Shown here: in pieces, positions 11,861 to 27,837 of the stretch | How positions within the stretch are numbered: the stretch's first letter is position 1 | Layout: each line of letters begins with the position of its first letter | DNA from: Larus michahellis | Lineage: Eukaryota; Chordata; Aves; Charadriiformes; Laridae | Reading direction: 5' to 3' | Length of the DNA stretch: 64,000 bases | Assembly: GCF_964199755.1 (NCBI RefSeq) | Contig: NC_133898.1 | Location: forward strand, 130,880,224-130,944,223 | The notes under the pieces: model-generated | Told to the model about the DNA's origin: nothing | The model's input: the letters and a program-made list of their open reading frames with translations, nothing else | Database searches by the model: none | Made by a program: the position numbers and the translations under genes

Positions 11861-13850
11861 GTCTGTCTCTCTCCTTTCTCAATCCTGAGGTGGTTTGGGA
11901 TGTCTTAATATGTCACCATCGCTAAGAATGCCAAAAAAAAAAAAACCCAAAACAAACCCAAAAAAGTGAATGCTGACTCCATTTCTTCAGAACCAGGTTG
12001 GTTCTCCCAGCAGCCTCTGTGCCATGGACAACTTCAGGAAGGAGAAGACCCGTACGTCCGCGCATACATCTCTTTTTCAGGGACGTGGGTGGAAGGAAGC
12101 GGAATTGACTTGCGGTTCTCCAAAGACAATGATATTTATTCTAGGGAAAGGGTTTGGTGTGTAGCTTTTCATCCGACGGGATTTAAAGAAAAGAAAACCA
12201 CTTGGGGCTGTCTCGCCGCTGTGCTGGCAGCGGGGTGACTCAGATGTCGCCGCTAACTCGGTGGGGACATGAGCGCGACGCTGCCGACCGCCCAACTCTC
12301 GGAACGGGTCGGCAAAGCTGGGGGGCGGCCCCTCTACAACTTGGTGGCGGGGGGGGGGGGCGGGGGGTGGACGTTTGGCCAAGCTCACGGCCGCTTTGCT
12401 GACCTCCCCAGCCTTCGCTGGCCGTAAATCTGGTGGCTCCTCGTTAAACACGGAGCTCCAGATGATGAAGATGGAGCTCGGCTGTTGCTGGAGCGCAGGA
12501 CCGCCGGCTGGGGTATGTGCCGTTAGCACGGAATGAGGATAGCCCCGCGCTGTATTTTCTTTGAAATTACGCTTGATTTCGGGGCTGTTCCTTGAAAACC
12601 TTCTCTGGTTTGTGAAGGAGAGTTGAGTTTCGCGCAGCGTCCAGGCCTGTCCAGGCCGGAGCTCTTGCCTGAGCGCTCGGTAAGGTTTTGTGGCTAAGTC
12701 TGTACGAAAAGGTCACGATAATCCTTGCGGCGCCTGTGTCTATGTCACGATTAAATTCATAACATGCTGGTAAAACGTCCTGCTCGGGGGGGGGGTCCCC
12801 TGGTGTGCTGACACCTCTGAGAAGGAGGGGAGCTGTGAGGGTCTGGCGGTGTCTGCTCGGGCAGCAGAGGCCGTGCAGAGCGTGGCCATTCCGGGGGAGG
12901 GATGGCAAAAATCTGTGAAAATCAGGTTTTGGGGTGCACCTCTGGGTGCTGCAGCCTCGGCGGGTGGGGGAAAAGCCCCTCCGCCTCTGGCCTTGCTTCT
13001 CCCCACTGCGAAGCGAGGATGTCTCCTGGTGCAGGGGGGGATTTTGGGGGGGAAATAGGCAAAAGGGAAGCGCACCCCAACGAGCCGAAATCTTGGGAGC
13101 CTCATCAGAGAATTACGGAATTATTACAGCAGAAAAAAAACCACCCTGCCACAAGGGCAAGTCCCAATAATGCGCTTAAACTTATTTTATGTGCCTCGTA
13201 GCATCTGCCCCCTTCCCCCTGGGTCCCCAGGGTGCGGGGTTGGGGCTGGGGAGGGCGAGGAGGGTCCAGACCCTCATCAGCCGCCGGTTCCTGGCTGGGA
13301 GGAGGATGAGGATGGTGGGCTGTGCATCCCCTTGCTGCTCGTTCGCTGTCTTGGCTCAGGCTGAGCTGAACCCGGGGTGACTCCAGCTAACGCCACCCCA
13401 AATTCTCGGCCGTGTCCCACTTCTTTTGGGACCTAGTGTGCGAGCTGGCCCCGGGCGGGGGGCTGATGGGGAAACTGAGGCACGGTGCAGCACTGGGTTT
13501 CTTCCTCCCTCCCAGCTGCCCCTGGCAGGGGCAGGGGAGAAGCCAGGAGTGCGGGAGGGCCACGGGGGGGCAAGGAGCTGGTGGGACACCGTCTGGCCCC
13601 GCAGACTCGCCGTGCCTGGGCCTCCCCGCCATCAATGGGCCCTTTCACGGGCCTGCGGTGTTGGCCGGGGCCGGCGACCTGAAGGTTGGTCCCGAGCGGC
13701 GCTGCCATCGGCACCGCCCGCGGCCCCAGCCCTGCAGCTGCGATCTGTTGTGCTTGGCTGCGGCGCCCGCCGCGGCGCCCGCCCGGCGGCTCCCGTGTCC
13801 TCCGGCCTTCAGCGATGGGCCATGGTTCCTCCGCGGCACCGCGTGTCCCC
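11861..13850. other. Intergenic, between CCDC25 and the minisatellite
   Basis: No gene or known repeat is recognised. The stretch holds an A-rich tract near 11932-11965, G-rich runs near 12347-12366 and 12786-12796, and moderately GC-rich unique sequence. Its short open frames have no family signature. Confidence 0.5.
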
Positions 13851-15500
13851 GGGCACCCTGAGCGTGGCTGCCCTTGGGGTTGCGTGTCCCCAGCACCCTG
13901 TGTGTCCACGTCCATGGGGCTGCGTGTCCCCAGGCACCCTGAGCACGGGCTGCCCTTGGTCTGTGTACCCCAGCACCCTGTGCATCGATGTCCCTGGGGC
14001 TGCATGTCCTTGGGCACCTCGGGCATGGCTGCCCATGGGCCACATGTCCCCAGGCACCCTGTGCATTGTTGTCCATGGGCTGTGTGACTCCAGGTTATCC
14101 TGTCCCTCGGCTGTGCATCCCCCCGCACCCTGTGCATGATGTCCATGTGTCCCCAGGATCCTGTGCGTCGATGTCCATGGGGCTGTGCGTCCCCAAGCAC
14201 CCTGTGCATGATGTCCATGTGTCCCCGGGCACCCTGTGCATGATGTCCATGTGTGCCCAGGATCCTGTGCGTCGATGTCCATGGGGCTGTGCGTCCCCAG
14301 GCACCCTGTGCATGATGTCCATGTGTCCCCAGGATCCTGTGCGTCGATGTCCATGGGGCTGTGCATCCCCAGGCACCCTGTGCATGATGTCCATGTGTCC
14401 CCAGGATCCTGTGCGTCGATGTCCATGGGGCTGTGCGTCCCCAGGCACCCTGTGCATGATGTCCATGTGTCCCCAGGATCCTGTGCGTCGATGTCCATGG
14501 GGCTGTGCATCCCCAAGCACCCTGTGCATGATGTCCATGTGTCCCCAGGATCCTGTGCGTCGATGTCCCTGGGGCTGTGCGTCCCCAAGCACCCTGTGCA
14601 TGATGTCCATGTGTCCCCAGGATCCTGTGCGTCGATGTCCATGGGGCTGTGCGTCCCCAAGCACCCTGTGCATGATGTCCATGTGTCCCCAGGATCCTGT
14701 GCGTCGATGTCCATGGGGCTGTGCGTCCCCAAGCACCCTGTGCATGATGTCCATGTGTCCCCAGGATCCTGTGCGTCGATGTCCATGGGGCTGTGCGTCC
14801 CCAAGCACCCTGTGCATGATGTCCATGTGTCCCCAGGATCCTGTGCATCGATGTCCCTGGGGCTGTGCGTCCCTGGGCACCCTGTGCATGATGTCCATGT
14901 GTCCCCAGGATCCTGTGCGTCGATGTCCCTGGGGCTGTGCGTCCCCAAGCACCCTGTGCATGATGTCCATGTGTCCCCAGGATCCTGTGCGTCAATGTCC
15001 CTGGGGCTGTGCGTCCCCAAGCACCCTGTGCATGATGTCCATGTGTCCCCAGGATCCTGTGCGTCGATGTCCATGGGGCTGTGCGTCCCCAAGCACCCTG
15101 TGCGTGATGTCCGTGTGTCCCCAGGATCCTGTGCGTCGATGTCCATGGGGCTGTGCGTCCCCAAGCACCCTGTGCGTGATGTCCATGTGTCCCCAGGATC
15201 CTGTGCGTCAATGTCCATGGGGCTGTGCGTCCCCAAGCACCCTGTGCATGATGTCCATGTGTCCCCAGGATCCTGTGCATCGATGTCCATGGGGCTGTGT
15301 GTCACCCACACCCTTGTACATCACTGCCCGTGGGCCACATGTCCCCAGCACCCTGTGCATCCCTGCCCTTGGGCCGTGCGTCCCCAGCACCCTGTGCATT
15401 GATGTCCATGGGCTGTGTGTCCCCAGGCACCCTGTGCGTCACTGCCCATGGGGCCACCATGTCCCCAGGCACCCTGCGCGTGGCTGCCCAGGGCGGGAGG
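13850..15500. repeat. Higher-order minisatellite, 72-bp unit
   Basis: About 16 head-to-tail 72-bp units span about 14137-15290, each a pair of related half-units. One half contains 'gtgtccccaggatcctgtg' and the other 'ggggctgtgcgtccccaag'; both start 'gatgtccatg'. The flanks (13850-14137 and 15290-15500) hold diverged single half-units resembling the second type. Because 72 is a multiple of three and several frames lack stops, long apparent open frames appear on both strands. These are repeat artefacts. Confidence 0.95.
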
Positions 15501-16039
15501 TGCTGTGTCCGCACCGTCCTGCCGCGACACTGCCTAGGACACCCCTTGGGACGGGCAGGGACGGTGAGAGGCTGTGTGGCCCCCGCCGCCCCGCTCCCCT
15601 CCGTGCCCACCCAGCTGCCAAGAATAACCCCCCCCGGCTGCCATCAGCACTTCCCGCCCGGCCCTTCCCCGCCTCCGCTCCTCGTTTATTTATTAATCTT
15701 GTTGCTCCCAGCTCTGGAATCCCATCGCCCACCCTCGCCATCGCCCGCAAAGCGCAGCTCCGGCCGCTGCCGGGGGGGAAAACCCTGCCCTTGCACATTT
15801 TTCGCAGGCTCAGGGAGGGGGCGGCCCCCCCATCCACAAACACTGGCACAGCCGCTGCCCATGTTGTGCTAAGGCTGCTCCCTGGCCAGATGTGCTCCGG
15901 CTTTCCGCAGACGCAGGGGTTTGGGAAGGGGTGAAAAGGTTGGAGCGGGGGTTGCAGCGTGGTCAGGTCCTACCTCGTTGGGGGAAACTGAGGCACGGAG
16001 CGGTGGTGAGCATGGCTGAGGCTCCTGCACCCTGGCAGA
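15500..16039. other. GC-rich unique intergenic sequence
   Basis: No exon or repeat is recognised between the minisatellite and the CR1. Confidence 0.4.
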
Positions 16040-16620
16040 GCATAGGATCATCGAATCATGGAACGGTTTGGGTGGGAAGGGACCTTAAAGGCCACCCAGT
16101 GCCACCCCCTGCCCTGGGCAGGGACACCTCCCACCAGCCCAGGTTGCTCCAAGCCCCGGCCAACCTGGCCTTGAACCCCTCCAGGGATGGGGCAGCCACA
16201 GCTTCTCTGGGCAACCTGGGCCAGGGGCTCACCCCCCTCACACCAAAGAATTTCTTCCCAATAGCTCATCTAAATCCACGCTCTTTCAGTGTAAAACCCT
16301 TCCCCCTCGTCCCACGGCTCCCCTCCCTGCTCCAGAGTCCCTCCCCAGCTTTCCTGGAGCCCCTTGAGGGACTGGCAGGGGCTGGAAGGTCTCCGCGGAG
16401 CCTTCTCTTCTCCAGGCTGAACCCCCCCAGCTCTCTCAGCCTGTCCTCCCAGCAGAGGGGCTCCAGCCCTCCCAGCATCTCCGGGGCCTCCTCTGGCCCC
16501 GCTCCAACAGCTCCGTGTCTCTCCTGTGCCGAGGCCCCAGCGCTGGAGGCAGCACTGCAGGGGGGTCTCCCCCGAGCGCAGCAGAGGGGCAGAATCCCCC
16601 CCTCGCCCTGCTGCCCGCAC
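16040..16620 (-). mobile_element. CR1 LINE 3' fragment
   Basis: A minus-strand CR1. The + strand starts at the reversed 3' end ('ataggatcatcgaatcatgg'), then 'ggtgggaagggacct'. The minus-strand reading contains [20 protein letters not shown], nearly identical to the copy at 7883-8703. It is 5'-truncated at about 580 bp. Confidence 0.92.
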
Positions 16621-17180
16621 TGAAGGTTTTCCCCTGCCCCCAGAGCCCCAGCAGCACGAACTCAGCCACTGCCTGGGGTCCCATCGGCATGTTTCCCATC
16701 CGTGTAACGAGTTGCCAGGTCTCTGCTCCCACCCACCTCCTTCTCCGAGCCCCCACCCGCCCCCCAACCCGGTGCTGTCTCTGCAGCCGCGGCAGCTACA
16801 CACCAGTGTTAATAACCAGCCCCGGCCTGTTTCGGGGCTGAAAACAGGAAACCGCTTTGCCAAGAGCAATAAACCGCTCGGGCGGCCGGATCCCGTGCCC
16901 CGGGCAGGGCTGGCTGGGCCGGGCACGGGGTCCCTGTGCTGGGGGGGACGGGGACGGTGGGGCTGGCCTGGCTCTTATCCCCAGTGCCGCGATGCTCCTG
17001 GCACCAGCACTGCCCCCCCCTCCGCTGCCCAGCCCCCTGCTGCAGTGGGGTCACCCCACAGCCAGGGCTCGGGGACCCCGGGTTGGGCTGGCGGAGGAGG
17101 TGACGCTGGTCCCTTGGCCCCTGGTGGCCTGTGTCACCGGGCAGCCTGGGCGGGGAAACTGAGGCACGGAGCGGAGCAGC
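16621..17180. other. Unique intergenic sequence
   Basis: No coding signature or repeat is recognised between the CR1 and the CA-rich tract. Confidence 0.4.
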
Positions 17181-18262
17181 AGGGGCCCTGTCGGAGACCA
17201 CGCCTGCACGCGCCCGCACACATGCGTGTGTGCACATCTACGGGCACCCGCTGCCTGCGCGCGCCCTGCGTGCACGTGTCTCCTCACTCGCGCACACACA
17301 CGCACACGTGCGCTCACTTGAGCACATGCACGCGGTCACGCACACGCATGCACACATTCATGCCCATGCGTGCACCAGCGTGCTCACTCGTGCACACGCA
17401 CTCATGCACACACGCATACGTGCATTCTCAGTTCATGCCCACGCGTGCTCACTCGTGCACATGCACACACTCATGCGCACGTGTGCTCACTTGTGCACAT
17501 GCACACCTTCATGCACACGTGAACATACGTGCTCACTCATGCACATTCTCGCTCGTGCAAACATGTGCGCACGCACGCAGTCGTGCACACGTGCTCACAC
17601 ATGCACACTCATGCTCACGCATTGACATTCATGCACACCGACTCACGCACACATGCTCACACACGATCATACATGCACACACACGGTCACATGTGCACAT
17701 ACATGTTCACATGTTCACACACGTGTTCACTCATGCACACATGATCACATTCATGCACACTGACTTATGCTCACACCTGTACACGCCTGCACACACATGC
17801 TCACATGAGCACACACCTGCTCACACAAATGCTCACACATGCACACACATGCACACATGTGCTCACACGTGCACACACACACGCACACACATGCACACAC
17901 GTGCACACACGTGCACACACATGCACACACACGTGCACACACACGCACACACATGCACACACATGCGCACACACATGCACACACACATACACACACGTGC
18001 ACACACATGCACACACACGCACACACACATGCACACACACATATGCACACACACACGCACACACGTGCACACACACGTGCACACACTCACGCACACACAC
18101 ATGCACACACACACACATGCACACACATGCTCACACACGCACACACGTGCACACACATGCTTACACACGCACACACACACGCACACACGCACACACACAC
18201 GCACACACACATGCACACACGTGCTCACATGTGCACACACACGTGCACCCTCAGCACGTACA
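17180..18262. repeat. CA-rich compound microsatellite (ACAC/ATGC/GTGC), about 1 kb
   Basis: Runs of (CA)n are broken regularly by 'catgc', 'cgtgc' and 'ctcac', giving ladders such as 'cacacacatgcacacacgtg'. The left half is irregular; the right half (about 17840-18230) is almost pure. It lies downstream of the SCARA3 poly(A) signal. Alternating purine/pyrimidine sequence of this kind is a classical Z-DNA former. The His/Thr-rich and Cys/Val-rich open frames across it are artefacts. Confidence 0.95.
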
Positions 18263-18456
18263 CACTCACACACACGTACAACACCCTTCCCCCTCCCCAT
18301 CACCCCACCCCCAGCAGCCGCCTGGCTCTGGGCGCCCCCCTGCACACCCCCCTGCACACCCCTGCGCACCCCCCTGTGCACCCCCCTGTGCACCCCCCGT
18401 GTCCCCCCCGTGTCCCCCCCCGTGTCCCCCGCAGGAGCCGCCTGTCCCCATTCAAC

Positions 18457-18462
18457 TTTATT
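18457..18462 (-). terminator. SCARA3: SCARA3 poly(A) signal
   Basis: AATAAA on the minus strand (TTTATT on +), about 350 bp beyond the SCARA3 stop codon. It is the first such hexamer downstream, so the 3' UTR probably covers about 18440-18813. Confidence 0.65.
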
Positions 18463-18813
18463 GTGCCGGGAGTACACTGGGGACACCGCGGGGGGCTGGG
18501 GAGGGGGGGCGGGGGGGGGGGGGGTGGGTAGGAAGGGCACAAACCAGCTGCGCCCCATCCCTCGGGGACCCCCCCCACCCCCGGGGGACCCCCCCCACGC
18601 CGGGGATGGCCGAGCCGGAGCCGGCAGCATCCCTGGGAGCCGGGGACCAGCCCCCGCACTGGGGGGGGGGGGGGGGGACGACACACACGACGGGGACCCC
18701 CATTTTCCCCCCCCGTCCTGCGGGGGATGCTCTGGGGGTCCGGCGGTGGGGGGGGCGGTGGGGACAGGGGGGGGTTCCTGCCATCTTGGTCCCCTGGTTG
18801 GCAGCAGGCTGGG

Positions 18814-24135
<5,322 letters not shown>

Positions 24136-24560
24136 AGCCCCCGATCCGGGGGGCGGTGGGTGCGATCCTGCCCCGTCCCAGGCCTCACCGCCACGGTTCC
24201 CGCATCCGTCTCTTCCCGGCGAACCTCAGTGAGCGGCCAGCATGGCCGGGGCTGCTCCGCTTCCCACCCCTGCCCCACAAGAAGCTCCCCAAACTGCCCC
24301 AGGAGCTTTCAAAAGCCCCCCCGGCGGCAGAGCATCCCCTCGGCCACCCGCTCGCCCATGGCCGATGCCCAGGCGGGATGGGGCCGGGTGACGGGTGACG
24401 GCAGAGTCCGGCCGGGCTGGACGCCGGCCACCGCAAGGCGAGGCGCTGGGATATGTGCTGGAGAAGAAAGGCTGGTCCCGCGCCCGCCCGCCTTCCCTCC
24501 AGCCCTAATGACTAACAAATGTCCGACCGACGGCCGGGACGGCCTCGCTCAGACCAGTTT
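24136..24560. other. SCARA3: SCARA3 5' UTR / promoter region
   Basis: GC-rich, CpG-containing sequence directly upstream of the inferred start codon. No TATA box or clear motif is identified, and the transcription start is not resolved. Confidence 0.35.
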
Positions 24561-24574
24561 GGGGAGCTGGGGGG

Positions 24575-25545
24575 CTGGGGAAAGGGGGGATTGGGAGTCT
24601 GGCTTAGGGAGGTGGGGGGCTGGGGTCAGGATTGGGGGTTTGGGGACGTGGATCCGGGTCAGGGACGTGGGGAGATGAGTCTGGGGTCCTGGGTATGGCC
24701 CCTGGAGTTGGGTCAGGGATACGAGGAGATGGGTCTGGGGTCCTGCTTTGGGCTCCTGGATCTGGGTCAGGGACATGGGGAGATGGGTCTGGGGTCCGGC
24801 CCCTAGATCTGGGTCTGGGGTCTTGAGTCTGGCTCTTGGACATGGGTCAGGGACATGGCAGATGGGTCTGGGGTCTGGGGTCCCGCTTTGGGCCCCTGGA
24901 TCTGGGTCACGGACATGGGGAGCTGGGTCTGGGGTCCTGGGTATGGCCCCTGGGTTGGTGTCAGGGATGTGGGGAGCTGGGTCTGGGATCCGGGGGATGG
25001 CCCCTGGAGGTAAGTCATGGACATGGGAGCTGGGTCTGGGGTCCTGCTTTGGGGCCCTGGTTCTGGGTCAGTGACATGGGAGCTGGGTCTGGGGTCCAGG
25101 GTCCTGCTTTGGGGCCCTGGGTCAGGGACACGGGGAGCTGGGTCTGGGGTCCTGGGTCTGGCCCCTGGGTCTGGGTCTGGGACATGGGAGATGGGTCTGG
25201 GGTCCAGGGTCCTGCTTTGGGATCCTGGATATGGGTCAGGGACACGGGGAGCTGGGTCTGGGGTCCTGGGTCTGGCCCCTGGGTCTGGGTCAGGGACATG
25301 GGAGATGGGTCTGGGGTCCAGGGTCCTGCTTTGGGCCCTGGATCTGGGTCAGGGACACGGAGAGATGAGGAGATGGGTCTGGGGTCTGGCCCCTGGAGAT
25401 GGGTCAGGGACATGGGAGATGGGTCTGGGGTCCGGTGCCTGCTTTGGGATCCTGGAGGTGGGTCGGGGACACAGGGAGATGGGTCTGGGGTCCGGCCCAG
25501 GGAGATGGGTCTGGGGTCTGGCCCCTGGACCCGGCTCAGGGACCG
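24575..25545. repeat. Minisatellite upstream of SCARA3, unit about 55-60 bp
   Basis: Head-to-tail G-rich units built from 'gatgggtctggggtcctg', 'tttgggctcctggatctggg' and 'tcagggacatggggag'. Later units are mixed into longer blocks around 25080-25350. On the other strand it reads Pro/Thr/Gln-rich. No gene is supported. Confidence 0.92.
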
Positions 25546-26560
25546 GGGTGCTGCGGTTCGGGGTCTGGGGTCCTGCTGGGACCCGGGGTGCTGCGGTTGG
25601 GGCTCCCAGCGGTTTGGAGCGGTGGTCCCAGTTCAGAGACAGGGGACGGGGGTGCCGTGGGGGTCGGGGGCGTTCGGGGGGTGCTCCTTGCCCAGACCCC
25701 CTCCCCACCGAGCCCTTTGTGCCGGGCTGCTGCTGCCCTCTGCCGAGACCCGGCCGGGCTCCCGGGCAGCCTTCCTCCCCCCACCGCCCCCTCCTCCTCC
25801 AAGGGTCCCCCGGTCTCCTCCGGGGGGGTCCCCAGCCAGCCGGACCCCCGCTGCAGCCCCCTGCTTGCTCCAGCCCACGGCTGCCCCTCTCGTCTGGGTT
25901 TTATTACTCCATTTTCTACAATATTCCCCGCCCCCCCAGCACCTTCCTCCCCGCTATTCCCTCTGGCGTCCCTCATGGACATCCCCGTCCCGTGGGTTTT
26001 GGGTCCCAGAGCCCCCCTCTTGGCCATTTTTAGGAGCATTTTTGGGGTCTCCCTGCTGCTTCCCCGGACCGGCCAACGCTCTTCTTCCCACCCTCCTCAT
26101 CCTCGGCGGCTGCAGTTTGCTGCTCTTCCTCAGCCCGTTCCAGCCCTCCCCGATGACTCACGGCCGGTGGAGCCGATCCAGAGATGTCCCAACTGGGCTC
26201 CATCCCGGCTCCCTTTGGCTGCGGCGATGCTTAACCGCTGCCTGGCTCCGGGATTGACCGGCCGGCCAAACGCCACCGGTGCTAAATCAGCGGCGGGGTT
26301 GCTCTCCTGCCTCCCTGACGCAGCGTTTGGGCTGCCAGCTGGCCACAGAAGCCCTAAATAGCCTTCTGCTGGGGTGGCAGACGGGTCCCCGCCATCAGTC
26401 CTTGGGCTACCAGCCCCTGGGCTACCCGCCATCCAGCGCGGCTCCTCGTTTGGGGGTCCCAAGGTGAACCCCCAGCTCCTACCTCGCTGCTCCTCTGGCT
26501 AATGGACCAGGGCTTGGGGTTCCCAGGGTCTCTGCACCCACAGGGTCGCCCTCCATCGCC
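25546..26560. other. Intergenic GC-rich sequence
   Basis: No exon, RNA gene or known transposon is recognised. Open frames here are Pro/Gly/Arg-rich without family motifs. Confidence 0.4.
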
Positions 26561-26564
26561 TTCA

Positions 26565-26635
26565 TCTTTTGGTTTAATGGTTGGACTCGATGATCTGAAG
26601 GACCTTTTCCAACCTAAACTCTACAATTTTAAGCA
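26565..26635 (+). mobile_element. Short CR1 3' end
   Basis: The stretch 'ggttggactcgatgatctg', then 'aaggaccttttccaacct', is a plus-strand CR1 3' terminus of about 70 bp. Confidence 0.75.
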
Positions 26636-26689
26636 GCGGAGGGGCTTGGCGAGCTACAGCCTGGGAAACATCAGGAGGGATGAAGGCCA

Positions 26690-26858
26690 GGGACCCATGG
26701 CCCTCTGAAGACCATCAGGAGATCCCCTGGAGGTCACAGCCGTTTGAAGACCATCAGGAGATCCCCTGGAGGTCACGGCCCTTTGAAGACCATCAGGAGA
26801 TCACCTGGAGGTCACGGCCCTTTGAAGACCATCAGGAGATCCCCTGGAGGTCACTGAC
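26690..26858. repeat. 39-bp tandem repeat, about 4 copies
   Basis: Four units share 'gaagaccatcaggagatc' and 'ccctggaggtcac' at 39-bp spacing and differ at one or two positions. The unit length is a multiple of three, so the frame stays open. Confidence 0.9.
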
Positions 26859-27390
26859 GGGGGTTGGGACGCAGGTGTTGGACGCCAGTGTGGTGTCTCC
26901 TCTCCTCCTCCTCCACTGCTCCCAAAGACGGAATTCCTCAGTGCCGAGGGAGAACCCCCTGGGGTGGGCAGCGGAGCTGGAGAAGCCTTGACAGCTTATG
27001 ATAAGGGAAGCATCCCTCTTATCTCTATTCTCAGCCCAAAGCCAAACCAGCTGCTACGAAGAATTTAACCCCGTCCCAGCCAAACCCAGCACAGAAAAGC
27101 AAGAAAACTTGCGGGTCGCTGTAAAAACCGTTTAATAAATTGAAGAAGTTGAAAAAGAGGGACAGGAAATAAAGAAACCAAACGCGTGATGCCGAGGCCA
27201 TGGCTCACCATCTCCCACGGTCCCAAAGAAAAGCTGTCCCAGTTCCCTCGAGCCCTGCCGGACTGGGGATGGCAACACCATCCCAGTGCTCCCAGCACTG
27301 CCGAGGCCACAGTTGGAGCCCAGCACCGCGCCACGAAGAAAACCAACTCCATCCCAGTCTAAACCAGTACACCCAGCAACTCTTCCCTCC
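26859..27390. other. Intergenic sequence
   Basis: No gene or repeat is recognised. A short AT-richer patch lies near 27110-27190. Confidence 0.4.
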
Positions 27391-27394
27391 CCGT

Positions 27395-27640
27395 TACGGA
27401 ATCATGGAATGGTTTAGGTGGGAAGGAACAACCTCTGAGCAACCTGGTCTAGTTGCAGATGTCCCTGCTCATGGCAGGGGGTTGGACTTGGTGGCCTTTG
27501 GAGGTTCCTTCCAACCCCGTCCAACCTGACCCCGAAGGTTTCCAGGGATGGGGCAGCCACAGCTTCTCTGGGCAACCTGGGCCAGCGGCTCACCACCCTC
27601 ACAGCAAAGAATTTCTTCCCAATATCTACTCTAAAGCTAT
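27395..27640. mobile_element. Composite CR1: plus-strand piece inside a minus-strand piece
   Basis: The outer parts read as reversed CR1 ('gaatcatggaatggtttagg' at the left; 'gggatggggcagccacagc' and 'aatttcttcccaatatc' at the right). The middle, about 27432-27520, reads as a forward CR1 3' end ('gcagggggttggacttgg', 'gaggttccttccaaccc'). The simplest reading is one CR1 inserted into another, or an inversion within one copy. Confidence 0.8.
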
Positions 27641-27837
27641 AGACCTGTCTTTGGACAACGTATCAAGAGGTTGTGCGTCACTTAGTCCTGCCTAAAAGCT
27701 CCCCAGCCCTGCCTAAAAGCCTCCCAGCAAGCCCAGTACACCCATTTTCTCTCCACTCCAGGATACCCGACACCCACAGACAGCAATCTCATGGAGGAGA
27801 CGGCGGGGGGTTACGGCTATGGAGCATCCCCCTCCGT

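Noticed and set aside
13433-15934. Open frames of 388-648 codons on both strands
   Set aside because: They follow the 72-bp minisatellite, whose unit is a multiple of three; frames on both strands are open for the same reason, and no family similarity is seen.
17200-18260. His/Thr-rich or Cys/Val-rich repetitive proteins, antifreeze- or keratin-like
   Set aside because: Translation of the CA microsatellite only.
24836-26257. 473-codon Gly/Ser/Trp-rich frame
   Set aside because: Minisatellite artefact upstream of SCARA3.
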